Assembly: GCF_025766255.1 (NCBI RefSeq)
Contig: NW_026516698.1
Coordinates: 1-64,000, forward strand
Reading direction: 5' to 3'
DNA length: 64,000 nucleotides
Source of the DNA: Zychaea mexicana
Taxonomy: Eukaryota > Mucoromycota > Mucoromycetes > Mucorales > Lichtheimiaceae
Shown: positions 24,808-37,274 of the stretch, in pieces
Numbering within the stretch: the first letter of the stretch is position 1
Layout of the letters: each line of letters starts with the position of its first letter
Notes under the pieces: model-generated
Databases searched by the model: none
Told to the model about the DNA's origin: nothing
What the model saw: the letters and a program-made list of their open reading frames with translations, nothing else
Program-made: the position numbers and the translations under genes

Positions 24808-26192
24808 TTATTGCTGAGGAGGTCTACCGTATTGTGGAGGACCGCCCTGTGGAGGGTAACCCGGTGGAGGCTGATAAGTAACATTTTAAAGTTTAGTTTC
24901 ATCATGTCATATATATCGATTGAGAACCCCAATCCATCACTCATATTGTACGCATCCACCCTCCTCTCGATAGGCACACTAAGTGGATAAAACTTACCAT
25001 ACCCGGGCGGAAGCCCGGTGGCGGCGTGCCAGGAGCACCTGGGGGCGGGGGAGGTCTGAAGCCGGGTGGTGGGGGACGGAAGTTCTGCATACCAGGTGGA
25101 GGAGGACGGAAGCCTGGAGGGGGCTGTAGAAAAAGAAAATAAGATACGCAAATAATTGTCAGTTAAAAGCGAATTGATACATGATAACTCGAAAACAATG
25201 GCCATAAACTTACGCCTTGACCAGGTGGGGGCATAGGAGGACGGCCATAAGCAACTGGCGGCGCTTGGATTCCAGGTCGTGGTTGCATCATCTAATAGCA
25301 ATGGAAAGTAAGTTTGTGATGCTCTCTTTCCTGAACAAAGGTAGCTACATATTTGGTAGCTAGATCATTTTGTAAATTCATTACCTGCGGCGAAGGACCA
25401 CCAACACCTCTGACAGGGCCAGATAATCCAACCATAGGTCCACCTGGTGGAGGAGCAGCTGGCATACCACGGCCGGCAGGCTAGAGTAGTTATAGTGATA
25501 GAGTGTGATCGGTAAGTATACATATCTTCACATAACAAGCGATAATTGCAAACACGCGTCCTTTCTTCTTTTACTGTTCCTATCACTACTATAATACTTA
25601 CTCTGCCCATGCCTGTACCCATTTGCAATCCAGGTCCTCGTGTTCTGGTTTCGTTTGTAGTTGGGGGTGGTGGACCGTCGATGCTCATGCTGACAATTGT
25701 TTCGCCTCTAAGAATCACCAAACCGAGTGTCCGCTTTTGTTCAAGCTCGTCCTCGTCATTCTTCTTGTTCTTTGGTTTGATCTTGCGGAATTCTTCGCAG
25801 TCGGCGAGCACCAAGTTCATGTGCTTGTCAAACGCGAGCATCTGTCCCGTCAGCGTACGCGAATCTGAAAGCGTAATACGCAGACGGTAGTTTATTATAT
25901 TCGTCATCTTTGAACTTTTCGACTATAAATGGGAAAAATCATTATAAATAACTGTGAATTAACTTCGTGTTTTTAAAGTAAAAATGATTTTGGAGAAACA
26001 GAGAAAGAAAGCAATGAACAAGGTGCAAATAGTCAAGAAAGTCAAACAGTTACAGCAACAGTGAAATGATTTAGCCCTCATGCCCACACAATTAGATCGC
26101 GCGTTCATAGACTCATTTCAGTGCTGTAGTTGATGTCTGGGTCTCTCGTGCTATTTTAATTGAGCATATAACTATTTTTTTTAACTTACCAT
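24808..26192 (-). CDS. smb1: Spliceosomal core protein SmB/B'
   Basis: Component of the heptameric Sm ring of U1, U2, U4 and U5 snRNPs; 228 aa, close to animal SmB. Six exons: 26192-26190 (only the ATG, followed by GTAAGT), 25922-25602, 25480-25385, 25291-25214, 25123-24998 and 24870-24808, total 687 nt in frame. After splicing the protein starts [19 protein letters not shown], matching family N-termini; Sm1 (about 15-50) and Sm2 ([12 protein letters not shown]) motifs follow, with a Lys-rich insert between. The tail is Pro/Gly/Met/Arg-rich with repeated PPPGF/PPPGM units, as in SmB, where they bind GYF/WW domains. The repeats match exon borders, suggesting exon duplication. Intron 1 is 267 nt, longer than the rest. 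Confidence 0.95.
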
Positions 26193-29100
26193 AGTTGCTA
26201 TTTTATACAATTCCTCGTAGGAATCAATCAGCTATAACAATTGGGATCGATGAGGGGTGTGCGAGGATGTTTGACGGTTTTAAGACAGACACACACGCAG
26301 TACACTAGAGCGGCTCGCTAGCGCGGTGGTTGAACAGCGGCTGCGGGCGCACACTAATAAGTGGCTTAGTGATTTCCGGTCTTAGTGGTTTGGTGATACG
26401 CGCCAAGTGTCCCTACCATTGCACTTACAACCAACCAAACCTACCTTATACATACTTTCCATTTTCCAATTATACTTTCTATACGCTATTAACTTTAGTA
26501 TCATCATGATAAACCACTTTTACTTTTGGCTGAGGAAAAAGCTCGAGTGTTTGAGCTTATCAGATGAACGAAATAAGCACGAGGCTTTCGCGTTTATCAC
26601 GAGACCCTTCTTTTTGAGCGAGAGACATAAAAAGCACATTTGAGTCTTTCAAAGCAGATTTTGCTAGGTCGGCGCCAATTTTTTTTCAAGGCTTTACTAA
26701 GCAACAATTTTGTTGTTTTATAACCGGCCTTCTGAGGTGCTAGTTCTTACTAGAACTTTGTGCTACTAGGTGGGTGGTTTCGACTAGATATCGATTCCAA
26801 CTAAAAACTTGGTGGTTTACTTGATAAACTCGATCTAGTGATATGCAAAAGTAATAATGGCTGATACTCCAAAAATAATACTGATTACATAACGGGAACT
26901 ATACAATTGTTTCGGTGAGGATAGCCAACAACAGAAACTATGGATCCAAGGTATGTTGCTTGAAAATGGCTCCCTCTTTGTATGAAAACTGACGTACTTA
27001 TAGTAATTTCACTAACTTACGGCACTATATCTCTTTCTGAGCGTTAAGAGCTGTTAGATGAGGCTGACCAAAGCTCTGCCGCCGCCGCTTCGTTTTTCCC
27101 AACATTTACTATAGTAATGCACATAAAAGTCTTAAAGTACGTTTGAAAGTTTCAAGTCCACATATCATAAATCATCGCATCTTTTTTTATGCATATCAAC
27201 ATGAAAAAGGAAGTATAGAAATCGCGAGTTTTCGGCAATACCCTAAACTCATAAACATTTGCCCGACAGTACAGTAGATCATTACAATTATCATCTGACT
27301 GCTGTTGTAGCGAAAACGACATGATGGCTTTCTTGAATTACCATTAATCATCGATATGGATGCGCTCTGTTAAAATTTAGCGAATGGATTATACAATTGG
27401 CAGAAACATATTGACAAATGAGATACTGTAGTGAGGCAGCTGAAATGCGTATTTCAATCTCTGTTTCTAGCAAACAGTGGGAAAGGGACTGACATCTATT
27501 TTTTATCTTGAGCCATTCTTTTCGTACCGATAATAGTTTGTCATAAATTGATGCAAGCCTTTGATGATTATTCTGAAGATAGGGTTGATTGAGCGTAAAC
27601 GAATATTGCAGACGGCCGGCTTGGCGAGAAGCGAAAACAAAATGCACAATGCGTCAAGCCCAACTTCTTTATATTCGTCACCCAAAGCAGCAGATAATAT
27701 CATACAAACAATATTGGCGCATCGTAAGTAGAAGCGCCTTGAATGCAAGAGGTACAAACGATGGTAAATCCGATTTTGTAATATTGGGTTTATTGCTAAG
27801 CATTCCACAGCATGTCTGCTTGTAATCATCCTAAAGGATGTCTTACGGTATTGATAGGATCCCACCACTTTCAATCGTTCGTATCGAACGTTCATCCGCA
27901 GTAATCGTAGGGCACTCCAAAAGAAAGCTTATGAGGCTTTTGAGGAAGAGGACTCACTGCCGGCAGCGATCCCTGTACAGTACGCCACTTTGACATCTTC
28001 GTTAGAGACTGCACCCTCCTATAATATGAGCTGTTATTCACCATGACCGCAGAAAGAAACCGTTTTATAAAAGATTACTTACAAATTTTAATATGAGCGC
28101 TATTACCTGGCGCGATTGTTTTCTGGATCTAGGCTCACTTTAGCAACACGCATGATAATACTGTACTATGAAGGAAGAAAAATCATACAGCATCAAGTGA
28201 CCGCGACAAATGCATGCTATCATAGGAATTTTATAGAAGCAACGATTTAAGTACAATTACTAACAATCATATAATATTTAGTGAAAACTGCCAAGTCACT
28301 GTGGTTACCAACTTGCTCGAACAACGAAAACCTCTTCAATGTTTAACTAGGGATCAAAGTCACTTTTACTCTTGAAAGAGCTTTTATCTCGCTTCGACCC
28401 GTTTCGACCCAGTTGCGTTCTTTATAAAATTTTGTCTTTAGTCTCGCAAGTACAGTACTCCACCATTCTTTTGCGCGATGTGATTGAAATGCTGCAAAGA
28501 CTGAAAAATATTTTCTCATGATGATGTTAAAAAGTAAAGAGTTGTGTATGTTTCCTTAGATATAATTTCTAATTCGATACCGTAATAGGCGTCATATAAA
28601 AAATTGGTTGATGAGTTGTGGGTGTCCGTATGTCGAGCTTCGACCGACATAATGCAGCGCACAACAAGAACAAGAAACCCAGTGCCGTTGGCGGAGCGTG
28701 CACCCTTAAGTTAATACAATACTGGTAGAGCACAGAAGAAGAGAAAGTACGAAACAGCAACCAAAATCCAATTTCAAAAACAAACCGCGAGGCTAAAGTG
28801 GAGGTATGTTAAACAAACATAACGAACGAGCAATCTGAGCTGTGCATGTCTGAGAGCTATTTGTGTACTTACGTTTTAAATGTTGTCAACGAATACTCTG
28901 TGGTTGTTTCGTAGACATCGAAGACCTTCGGCAGTATAATGAAGAGCAATACAAAGAATTATCTTGAACAGAACTCGGCAGCTTGTGCAAAAGAACTAAG
29001 TTTCATCCTGTATGCAATTGTATAGTCTCTCATAATAATTTTTTTTTTGAAATGTCATTTACCAGTTCCTTTTCATTTTCTTTTAGTGTGTTACCCTGAA

Positions 29101-30960
29101 CAATGTGTTGAACCTTGCGGATAGCCATAAGAAGGACAAAAATGCTTATACTTGATAAAAAAGTTCTTCTGCAACGCAAAGAATACCATAAACCGATATT
29201 GGCCAGATATGCGTTCTTCACAGAAGATCCCCACAAAACAAGCAAGACCAGAAGAATTTCTATATGGCTATAGAAGCCTAAGCAACATATGCGGCTGTTG
29301 CTTATTACTACGTTGATTTGTGGATTGTGCTGTATGATGTAGGAGACCGACTTTTGGCCAGTGATATTGATAAGATTTCCAATGACAGCAAAGCGGTAGG
29401 ATTGTGAGAGTATAAGGATGAAAAGGGGTATATTAAAGAACGTTACGGTACAGGGCCCGTCGGATATTGGTGACAGAGTCGATGATACCCGATGTTACTT
29501 TACGAAGATGGCTATTGGTGGAGATGAACGAAACTTTTCTGGCTATGTTGGCTATGTTTATAAATTGAATGAAGAACACGGATAGATCGTTTAAGTCTAT
29601 TGTAGTTCGAATTAAGGGAGTGGCATCCAGAAGACTTTGTTGAAAAAAGAAAAAAGAGACATTGACGGAGAAGGCTTTGTGATGCGACTGTGGGGCTCCA
29701 TTCATGTTTGCATTTTTCGAAAATTATCGCAGCATAGAGTTGACATGGTATCATACGTCTACTTCTAAACCTCTTTTTGGAAATATATTAGCGATACTCA
29801 TTTCATTAGTAGAGAAACTGACTTCGCGATTAAGTGGATGATGGCTACTACAAGGTATACTTCTGTTTTCACTTTAGTTTCTACGGCACAAGCTACAATA
29901 TTTCGGTCGCAGAATTTGCCAAGAGTGTACCAGCCTGAAGGCCAAACTGAAATATTGCAGTGAGCCGGTTTCTAAAATCTCAGTTATGCAGGAACGGGAG
30001 TTGATGTTCTGGTATCCCGCCGTTGCTACCTGCATAATTATGCCATTAAGCATTTCCAACAATCTCGATGCAAACAAGCTGATCAATACATTTGATCTTT
30101 TGCTGCAGTAGGACAGGTATTAAATATCATTATAAGCAATCCTCATTGACTTGATGAACTCTGTGGATGCGCCAACAGATAAAAAAGATTAAGTATATCA
30201 AACGAAGCATTAGGCCCGGTTCTATCATCACAATAACAAGACGCTATTCTATACACATACTTGAACAATATCTGTTTAAACTGCTTATATTGGTTATCTC
30301 GCCTCTGTATATAAGCCCCTAGAATATAGTTTGTAAATTACACTGTAAACGTCTACAGTAGAAATCCTGTGTTATGGACTGATGTATGGGAACCACCTGT
30401 GTATTCCCACATAAAAAGCACTACTGGTTAGCATTATTGCAAAAAGATTAAACTCATTGTCAGAATTGATCATGCGCTGAGGGCGCGAAGGATTGTTGTC
30501 TCTAACAGTAGGTCCTTGCCAATAAACGTGGCAAAAAACAGGTTTTTTAACAAATGTAGCAGCACAGTGTAATGGGATCTGTTTGACCAGATATTTGCCC
30601 TGCATTATATTGCTACGCTTGTCTTGCCAATCCAATCGGCTGTTGCATGATATTGCATCGACTAGAATTTTGAGCTCACGTGTATTTTCGTAACCCTTCT
30701 TCTGCTGCATTAAGCGTGTATACCGCGTGTTCTAGTTCTCGAATCACAGAAAGACACAAAAGCCTTTACGCTATTGGGGATCAATCAAAAACTACGCAGA
30801 AAATTTGTCTTAATTGTGCGTATAGCAAGTGTCGTTGAAATGTTTTCTGAGGGAAAGCGGTTGCATAATTGTTACCCCGCGTTCTTAAGGATTTTTTTTT
30901 TCTTTTAGTTAAGTAAGCACTCTCTTTCTCTCTTTTCCCTCTGCACTAATTGCTGCACTA
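26193..30960. other. 4.8-kb region without an assignable gene; minus-strand frame scraps
   Basis: No known domain on either strand. The minus strand has several neighbouring open pieces that look protein-like: about 30710-30430 (polar, then hydrophobic), 30315-30165 (helical, Cys-containing), about 30110-30040, 29705-29440 and 29440-29030 (hydrophobic, two or three possible membrane spans). The last two are in different frames across an abrupt junction near 29435. Further scraps lie at 27895-27348. I could not join them into one unbroken protein, so either a fast-evolving intron-rich gene or a pseudogene is possible. The right end holds the exportin-4 promoter, with a T-run and CT-rich tract just before its ATG. 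Confidence 0.35.
29030..29705 (-). pseudogene. Possible remnant of a membrane-protein gene
   Basis: Two adjacent minus-strand frames, 29705-29433 and about 29440-29030, each hydrophobic and protein-like, meet with a one-base frame change. The second reads through without an ATG at its head and carries at least two strong hydrophobic helices separated by short basic loops. No family recognised. A frameshifted gene and an unseen intron are both possible. Confidence 0.3.
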
Positions 30961-33900
30961 ATGAACGAGGCGGAAACCATTTGCGCGCAATTCGAGGAAG
31001 CTTGCTCTGATTTTCAGGTAATTTCACTCTCTTGACAACACATCCAGTCAACTTGTGAGAAAAAACACGGTTGCTTAAATCGTGTTTCGGGATCTTTTTG
31101 GTTTTTAATCAGGTACCTGCAACAAGAGCAGCAGCCGAACACGTCTTGTCGTCGTTTCGACAGATCCCTAAAGTCTTGCCAATATGCAAATACATTTTAG
31201 GTAAATGCGTTACTAGTCGATTCTAAAGTAGATCTCACTACTGCGTCTTAATTAGTTTGAAACTGATCGTGCACATTCAATCTCTGTATATAGATCACGC
31301 GCAAAGTCCTATGGCACAGTTTCAAGTCGCTCTTGCTATTGGTGAAGTGTCTATGCGAGACTACACGCTTTATCCGCTAGCTGATCTGACTCAACTCAAG
31401 AACTATATGATCGAATACTGTTTAAAACGAGTAGAGTTAGTTTGGATTGATGCATTCAGGATGCGGGGCGTAGAAAAAGGAGAAGGGGTTGATGGTGTAG
31501 GTGATGGTAGTAGTAATGGTGGGAATGCTGACGATGACTTCAACGCGTTTATCAGTCTTATGAAATATGTTCGCGAACAACTTTTATGCGACATTGCTCT
31601 TATCACCAAGCGAACTTTATTTGATATCCCGGATGCGGATCGCGAAGCAATCTACATGTCGCTCGAGCACCTTTTTGCTATGGAAGATCACGGATCCGTA
31701 AGCATACAAAAAGTTCCATATTTTTTTTCTGTGTGATTTCCGTCAATGCTGTGTATGGCTATGGTGAAGCAAGAGATCCTGTCCGTGCCTTGGAACAAAG
31801 TGACACTAACTATGCCCCCTTTTACTTTTACTAAAATAGGTTGTTGGTGTGGCACTCGCGGGTGCTCTTGTCGATCAATTTTCAACGACACGATCCTCGA
31901 CAATTGGTTTAAGCTGGGAATTCCACTACAAAGCTAAGGTTTATTTCGAGGCAAGTAGAAACCATTTGCCTAAGGAATTAATAGAATTGCTCACTGATAT
32001 CAGCCATTCCACCCCTTTATAGTCTCATATTCTTCACGGAATTTTCCAGAAGTCTGTCACGCGATTGCATGCTTTCGTTTCTCAATTACAACAACAAGGC
32101 TCATTTTCGACCCCGCCTCCACTTTTGACAGAGCTTGTCACTTTGATAGAAAAGATATTGCAGTGGCAATTTGAATCAACCCAGAATGGACAAGTATTGC
32201 CTGGCACATTCGCAAAGAAAGCTGACGACGAGGACTTTGATAAAGAAGATGGCCCTGGTGCAGTGAAAAAGACTTATACCGTATTCCCCAAGACTTGGCA
32301 ACCCCTCGTCGCCAACACAGATGTCATCTGGTTATTCTTTACAGTAAGTAGGATATATGGTACCTGTAATGAATTTCTTCGACAATCTTCTTTCTGGGCA
32401 AAAGGAGAGGGATGATGCCTTACTGACCGTTGGCAAACTGTTTTGACAATAGACCTGCTCACTTGTTCAAACAGATGACGTTTTGGGCCACAGGTGCCGA
32501 CAATGTCTTATTCAGTTAGCCGGCTTCAACGAAGAATTCTTTGACAACGATGTGAACCGCGCCAAACAATATGCAACGACGTTCATCCATGGTGCATCCC
32601 AAATGATGTCAGAGTAAGTCATATTGTCGAATAAATAAAGACAATGTTTTCTAACCGGATGCATGTTTTCTTGTCGCTGAAATTGATACAGACTTCGAAA
32701 GCTTGGTAGCGATCCTGCCGCATATTCAGAAAATGGTCCGCATCTGCTTGGAACAATCCAGATCACTCGCAGAATTTGCGAAGGTCTGTCTTTGGGAACC
32801 TTATGGAGCATTCCCGAATTTTATCAGTTCATGGACGATTTTGGTGAGGTGACCGTTGTTTGTCTTCGAGGAACGGCAACACGAGACATTGACGAAGGAT
32901 GGATCAGCGAGGCTAGCGATGAATGTTTAGAAACATGGGTGAGATTAGCTGAAGTGGCTCAACCATCAGATGGCCGAGGACCTGATCCAAAAGCAGGATT
33001 ATCGCCCGCCGAAGCAGAAGATTTGGTTCGCTATATCAAAAATGGCTGTTCAGGTATCATAGCCACTTATATCGAGTCGAAGTTATTGCAGTCGCAGCAG
33101 ACAGTGCTCGATGACGAAGAAGACGAGGATGTTAGCAGTGGTTTTAAAGATTGGGTAAATTGTGTCTTCATTATAATCTTATGGGAGAAAGGAAAGATTA
33201 TAGCTTTATACAGCATCTTTAACTCTAATCCATCGTTTCCAACTGATGCTATACAGGATACCTTTGCCGACCAACTTACTTATATTGGCACTCTTGGACG
33301 CCTGGATCCAGGAAGAAGTCTTTTGAACATACAACAACTAATGGAAGGTCGCTTCCAATTGTTGAAACAATACTTTACAATGTCTGAAATGGTTAATGAA
33401 GGTATAATCCTGCGTTCATATATCTCTTAGGAACTCCGTTGCTAACTATATCAATTACGTATCTACAGAAAACCAGCTTTACCATCTGCAAGAGCATCTG
33501 CATTGGCTGATTCTTATTACCGCTCACGTAATGGCAGATCCAGGCACAGGCGAACAGCCCATGATACCAGACTCTTTGATGCATCTATCTGGCTCTCAGG
33601 TAAACTCCTAGCGTAGGTTGAAGGGACTCGATAATTAAGGGTGCAGCATTAATGTATTAACATAAATGTTGATATAGACTCTCGAACAAGATCAAGTCGC
33701 GAATCTGTCCAAGCTAGTTCTCGAAATCTTCCGCTTCCTCTCAAGCTTTAGCGCGAACACTGTCGAGGTATGTACTCTTGTGCGAGTGATTACTATAATA
33801 GAGAAGGGAGGAGGGAAGAAGGGAGTAAGGCTTTTATGTCTGGCAACTTTATTTAATATTAACTTTATGTGTCTATGACCAGGCGTCGAACTGTAGTCCT

Positions 33901-36471
33901 CAAGTTGCTGAGACGCTTGTTTGGTTTATGGAACGTTGGAGTAAGACATATTTGCTTGTGGATGAAAACGAATACGGCTATATGAGGTATATAAATATAT
34001 ATACTACTTTGTGAAATAAAAACATTAATGGAGATATTAGAAGCTAATATGGAAAGTTCATAGTCCAAACATTGCCCGAGTCTTTGGCAGACCAGGACCA
34101 TCCGACGGACACGGTTTAGAAATCATAGACTTTTTCATCGAGCAAATCAAGGCCAATTTCATTCTTTGGAGCGCCGATCCTGATGTGCTTGTACAGGTAC
34201 GCTATTGACAACCAAGCAGATAATGCATACTCTGATGGTGTTAATTTGAGATTTTCATACTCCACTAGATCATCCGATGGCTTCACTCGTGTGGTATTTC
34301 TACAAACCTAAAAACTGGCCTTTTGCAATCAAGTAAATTCCCTGATCTGGTTCAGTTCGTCACAGCAAACCTGGAACAACTACCAGAAAACGTGCACAAG
34401 TAAGTATAATAACAAAGTCAAATCATGGGAAGAATGGTCAGCTAATAGATGTTTCCGTTCTAGTTCGTTAATCCAAACTATTGCGACAATCTCGAGCGGC
34501 GCTGGCGACGCACAAGTACGCGAACAATATCTTGGCCTGATCTTTGGAATGATAGAGGTAAGACATGGTCACCATATATTAGTGTGTCATTTTATAAAGA
34601 CATCTGATACAAGTAATCAATACATGCATATAGAAACGACTTGGATCTGTTTTGCACAATCCAGAATTCGTCCACAATTTCCAGCGCGTTGATATGATGA
34701 ACGACGTTATGAATGCTTTGGAGGTATGTCGCAAAAGTCGATGGTTTAAACCAATTCCTTTCACCTAGTAACTTTTTTTTCATCATCATGATAAATGCTG
34801 CGCCGTTTATTCCTGTCTTATATTTCGTCTTTTAACTCTCTGTTTAGATGTTTGATGGCCTGGCATTAGCAAGTCAGTACACCAACACCCAAGTCATATT
34901 TAACTTCTGTTCTCGCTTCTTTGAGAGCATGCATCAATTGATGAACATGTACAAAGATGTAGCCGAGGTTCAGTTGTTACTCCTCCAGTTTTTCTCAGAC
35001 TTGGCAGGCCGTTTGGTAAGTGTATACCGAAGAAGAATTTGAAATCTATAAAGAAACGAGAATTTTTTTAACTTATTTCAAACCTCATATTTTGTAGGAT
35101 TTCGGTCTGTTGGAACCTAATCAAAAGCAGCTATTGTTTCAATTCATAGTCGAAATTCTCAAGAGCTATGGTGCTAGTAACAGAGGTAAATTATGATGAA
35201 CTTTTCTTATGAGATATTAAAGTATATGGAACATTAATATGCTGATGTTTGCTATGTAATAATATTATAATAGGAAAGAAGCGAATCCATACACAAGAAG
35301 AAGAAGCCGATCGTCCATACCCTGATGTCGCTACCGCCCTATCTCTTTTAACAAACACCATGGCTTCTGAATTCGAAGACTTCAGTAAGTGATATTGTGT
35401 GTTTCTAAACTTCTAATATATATTGGACTAGACGAATTGATGGTCACCTTTTCTATTGTTAGATCGTAGTGAAAACGCCACACCTGTTCTTCCTGGCAAT
35501 CCAGACGTAGCAGACGTTGTTCTCTTTGGTGTTAACGTGATCATCCCTATGATTGATCTTGAAATGCTCAAGGCAAGTTTTTGATAGAATGAAAAAGGAA
35601 ATCAAGGATGTCTACAAGCAGCTAAACTCGGACAAACGTCTCTTTCTCTGTATTATCTCAAATATAGATCCCGAGCTTGTGCCAGCAGTACATTAAGCTT
35701 ATCTCCAACCTGATAGAGTTTTTCCCTGATAAGCTAGTAGCTCTGCCTTCGGATCTTTTCAACAACTTGATGGCAAGCTTGGAATTTGGCGTGGGACACG
35801 ATATTGTAGACGTCAATATTCTAGCATTGCAAGCGATCGCACCTCTCGCCCTTTGGGCTCATAACCAAGTCCTTGCTAATAGTATGTCATTTGCTGAATA
35901 CAGAAAAAAAGCCAAATTCTATGTGCTTAAAAAACAATTTACTAAAAAAAGGTTTCCATTTTCAATAGACAATGTAGACTTTTTAAAACCGGCGTTACGC
36001 AAGTTCCTGGAACAATTGATTAAATTACTTTTATTCGAGAACTTGGATTCGTCTGCTGTCGATGGAGCTTCAGAAGCCTTGCTATCTTTGATCTGTGCAG
36101 GAAGGGTAAATACTCAAAAAAAAAAGTAGTGATAACAGGAGGCGGGGTGGTGTGCATTTTAAGTAAGGGCTCGGAGGGAGCTAGAGGAAGGGAGAGAGGA
36201 AGAGAGGAGAAAAAGCTAACAACAGATTTCCGAATTTGTATATTGTCTCTCTGTGATGCTTCAGGAGGAGTATTACGCGGTAGTCAACCAGATCATTTCT
36301 CAGCAAGCCAACGAAATTCAACCACGATTACTGCATGCATTTGAAAAGTTGGATGCCACAACGCCCAGGGAACTACGGGGTGTGCTTCCGCCTAGTAGAA
36401 ATGTCGCTGGATTCAAGGAGGCTCTTTTCGTGTTCTTGATGGACGTACGTGCCGTCCTACGAGTCAAATAA
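30961..36471 (+). CDS. XPO4: Exportin-4 (XPO4), importin-beta family nuclear export receptor
   Basis: RanGTP-dependent karyopherin; in animals it exports eIF5A and Smad3. Assembled in 22 exons: 30961-31017, 31113-31200, 31294-31697, 31840-31950, 32023-32343, 32453-32613, 32692-33154, 33257-33401, 33469-33599, 33678-33767, 33883-33986, 34064-34196, 34269-34399, 34464-34557, 34634-34723, 34848-35015, 35098-35185, 35274-35384, 35463-35572, 35668-35881, 35969-36105, 36265-36471; every junction keeps frame, giving 1185 aa. XPO4-specific stretches include KYVREQLL, HLHWLILITAHVMADP, WFMERWSKTYLLVDE, DVVLFGVNVIIPM, LCQQYIKLISNLIEFFP and the closing VRAVLRVK. Introns after 31950 and 35572 use GC donors. 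A stop-free 120-nt stretch inside exon 3 (31436-31555) is probably another intron, which would give 1145 aa, closer to the animal length. Confidence 0.96.
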
Positions 36472-37274
36472 TATGATATTGATGAACTCTGGATGATGAT
36501 GCGTTTAATTCTATTTGCAACTTTGGAAGCAAACAACAAATATTAAACAAAAATTATTTGTATATATCCTCCCACTCTACTACTACAATTCCTTATTCTC
36601 ACTTTTCGCGGTCTTATATGTCCCACTCACACTTTTTTATGTATCATTATGACGTAGTGGTAGTAGTCAGCTATCGCTATCATACGGAAAATAATGGACT
36701 GTTTAAAACACTACTTTTGTTTGTAGCTACCACTACTATTAAGTTATCCCTTTTGTAATTACAGGAGAGTTAAGATTGAAAAAACTTGTCTGTCTACATC
36801 GTTTTTTGGGCTCTTATTTTGTGTTGCGCCCACAGACAGCCAGTCGTTGGGCTTTCAAATCCCTATTTGCTCATTTCACGACAAGAAGACACGTGGAACA
36901 ACATGTGTAGTCCGTGTGTGCGAGGTGGTGGGGAAGAGGAAAAAAGGCTATGTTTAGGTTTATGCTCTTTGTTGAAATTAAGTGTTTTGTTGATAATGGA
37001 TAGCCGATTATCAATGCTATGTAAGAGAAGGAATTTTGCCCGCCAATCTTTATTGAAGAAGGAAGTCATATTTACAATTGTGCTGCGCACATCATCATTG
37101 CCCTGTTCTTTGAAATATTGATAATAGAGTGCATATGTGTGCGGTTTTTTTAGTATGCTGTAATGCAGGTATAATTCTAACACGGAACAACCCTCCTCAG
37201 GGTTATTCTTCATTAGAAGATTTACAGTTAGTCGGATAACGTATTGCTGACAAATAATGTTTTTGTTGTTGGCT
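36472..37274. other. Intergenic between convergent XPO4 and the small zinc-binding gene
   Basis: 3' flanks of two convergent genes. On minus a 145-codon frame (37297-36863) overlaps the tail of the zinc-binding gene in another frame; it has a plausible helical composition but no domain. I regard it as 3' UTR or chance. Confidence 0.4.

Noticed and set aside
26290..26400. tRNA-like GC-rich stretch upstream of SmB (GCGGTGGTTGAAC...)
   Set aside because: Resembles an A-box, but no B-box (GGTTCGAAT type) or cloverleaf pairing follows.
27348..28060. Several protein-like frames on both strands around 27.3-28.1 kb
   Set aside because: Frames on opposite strands look equally plausible, none shows a known domain and no consistent splicing could be found.
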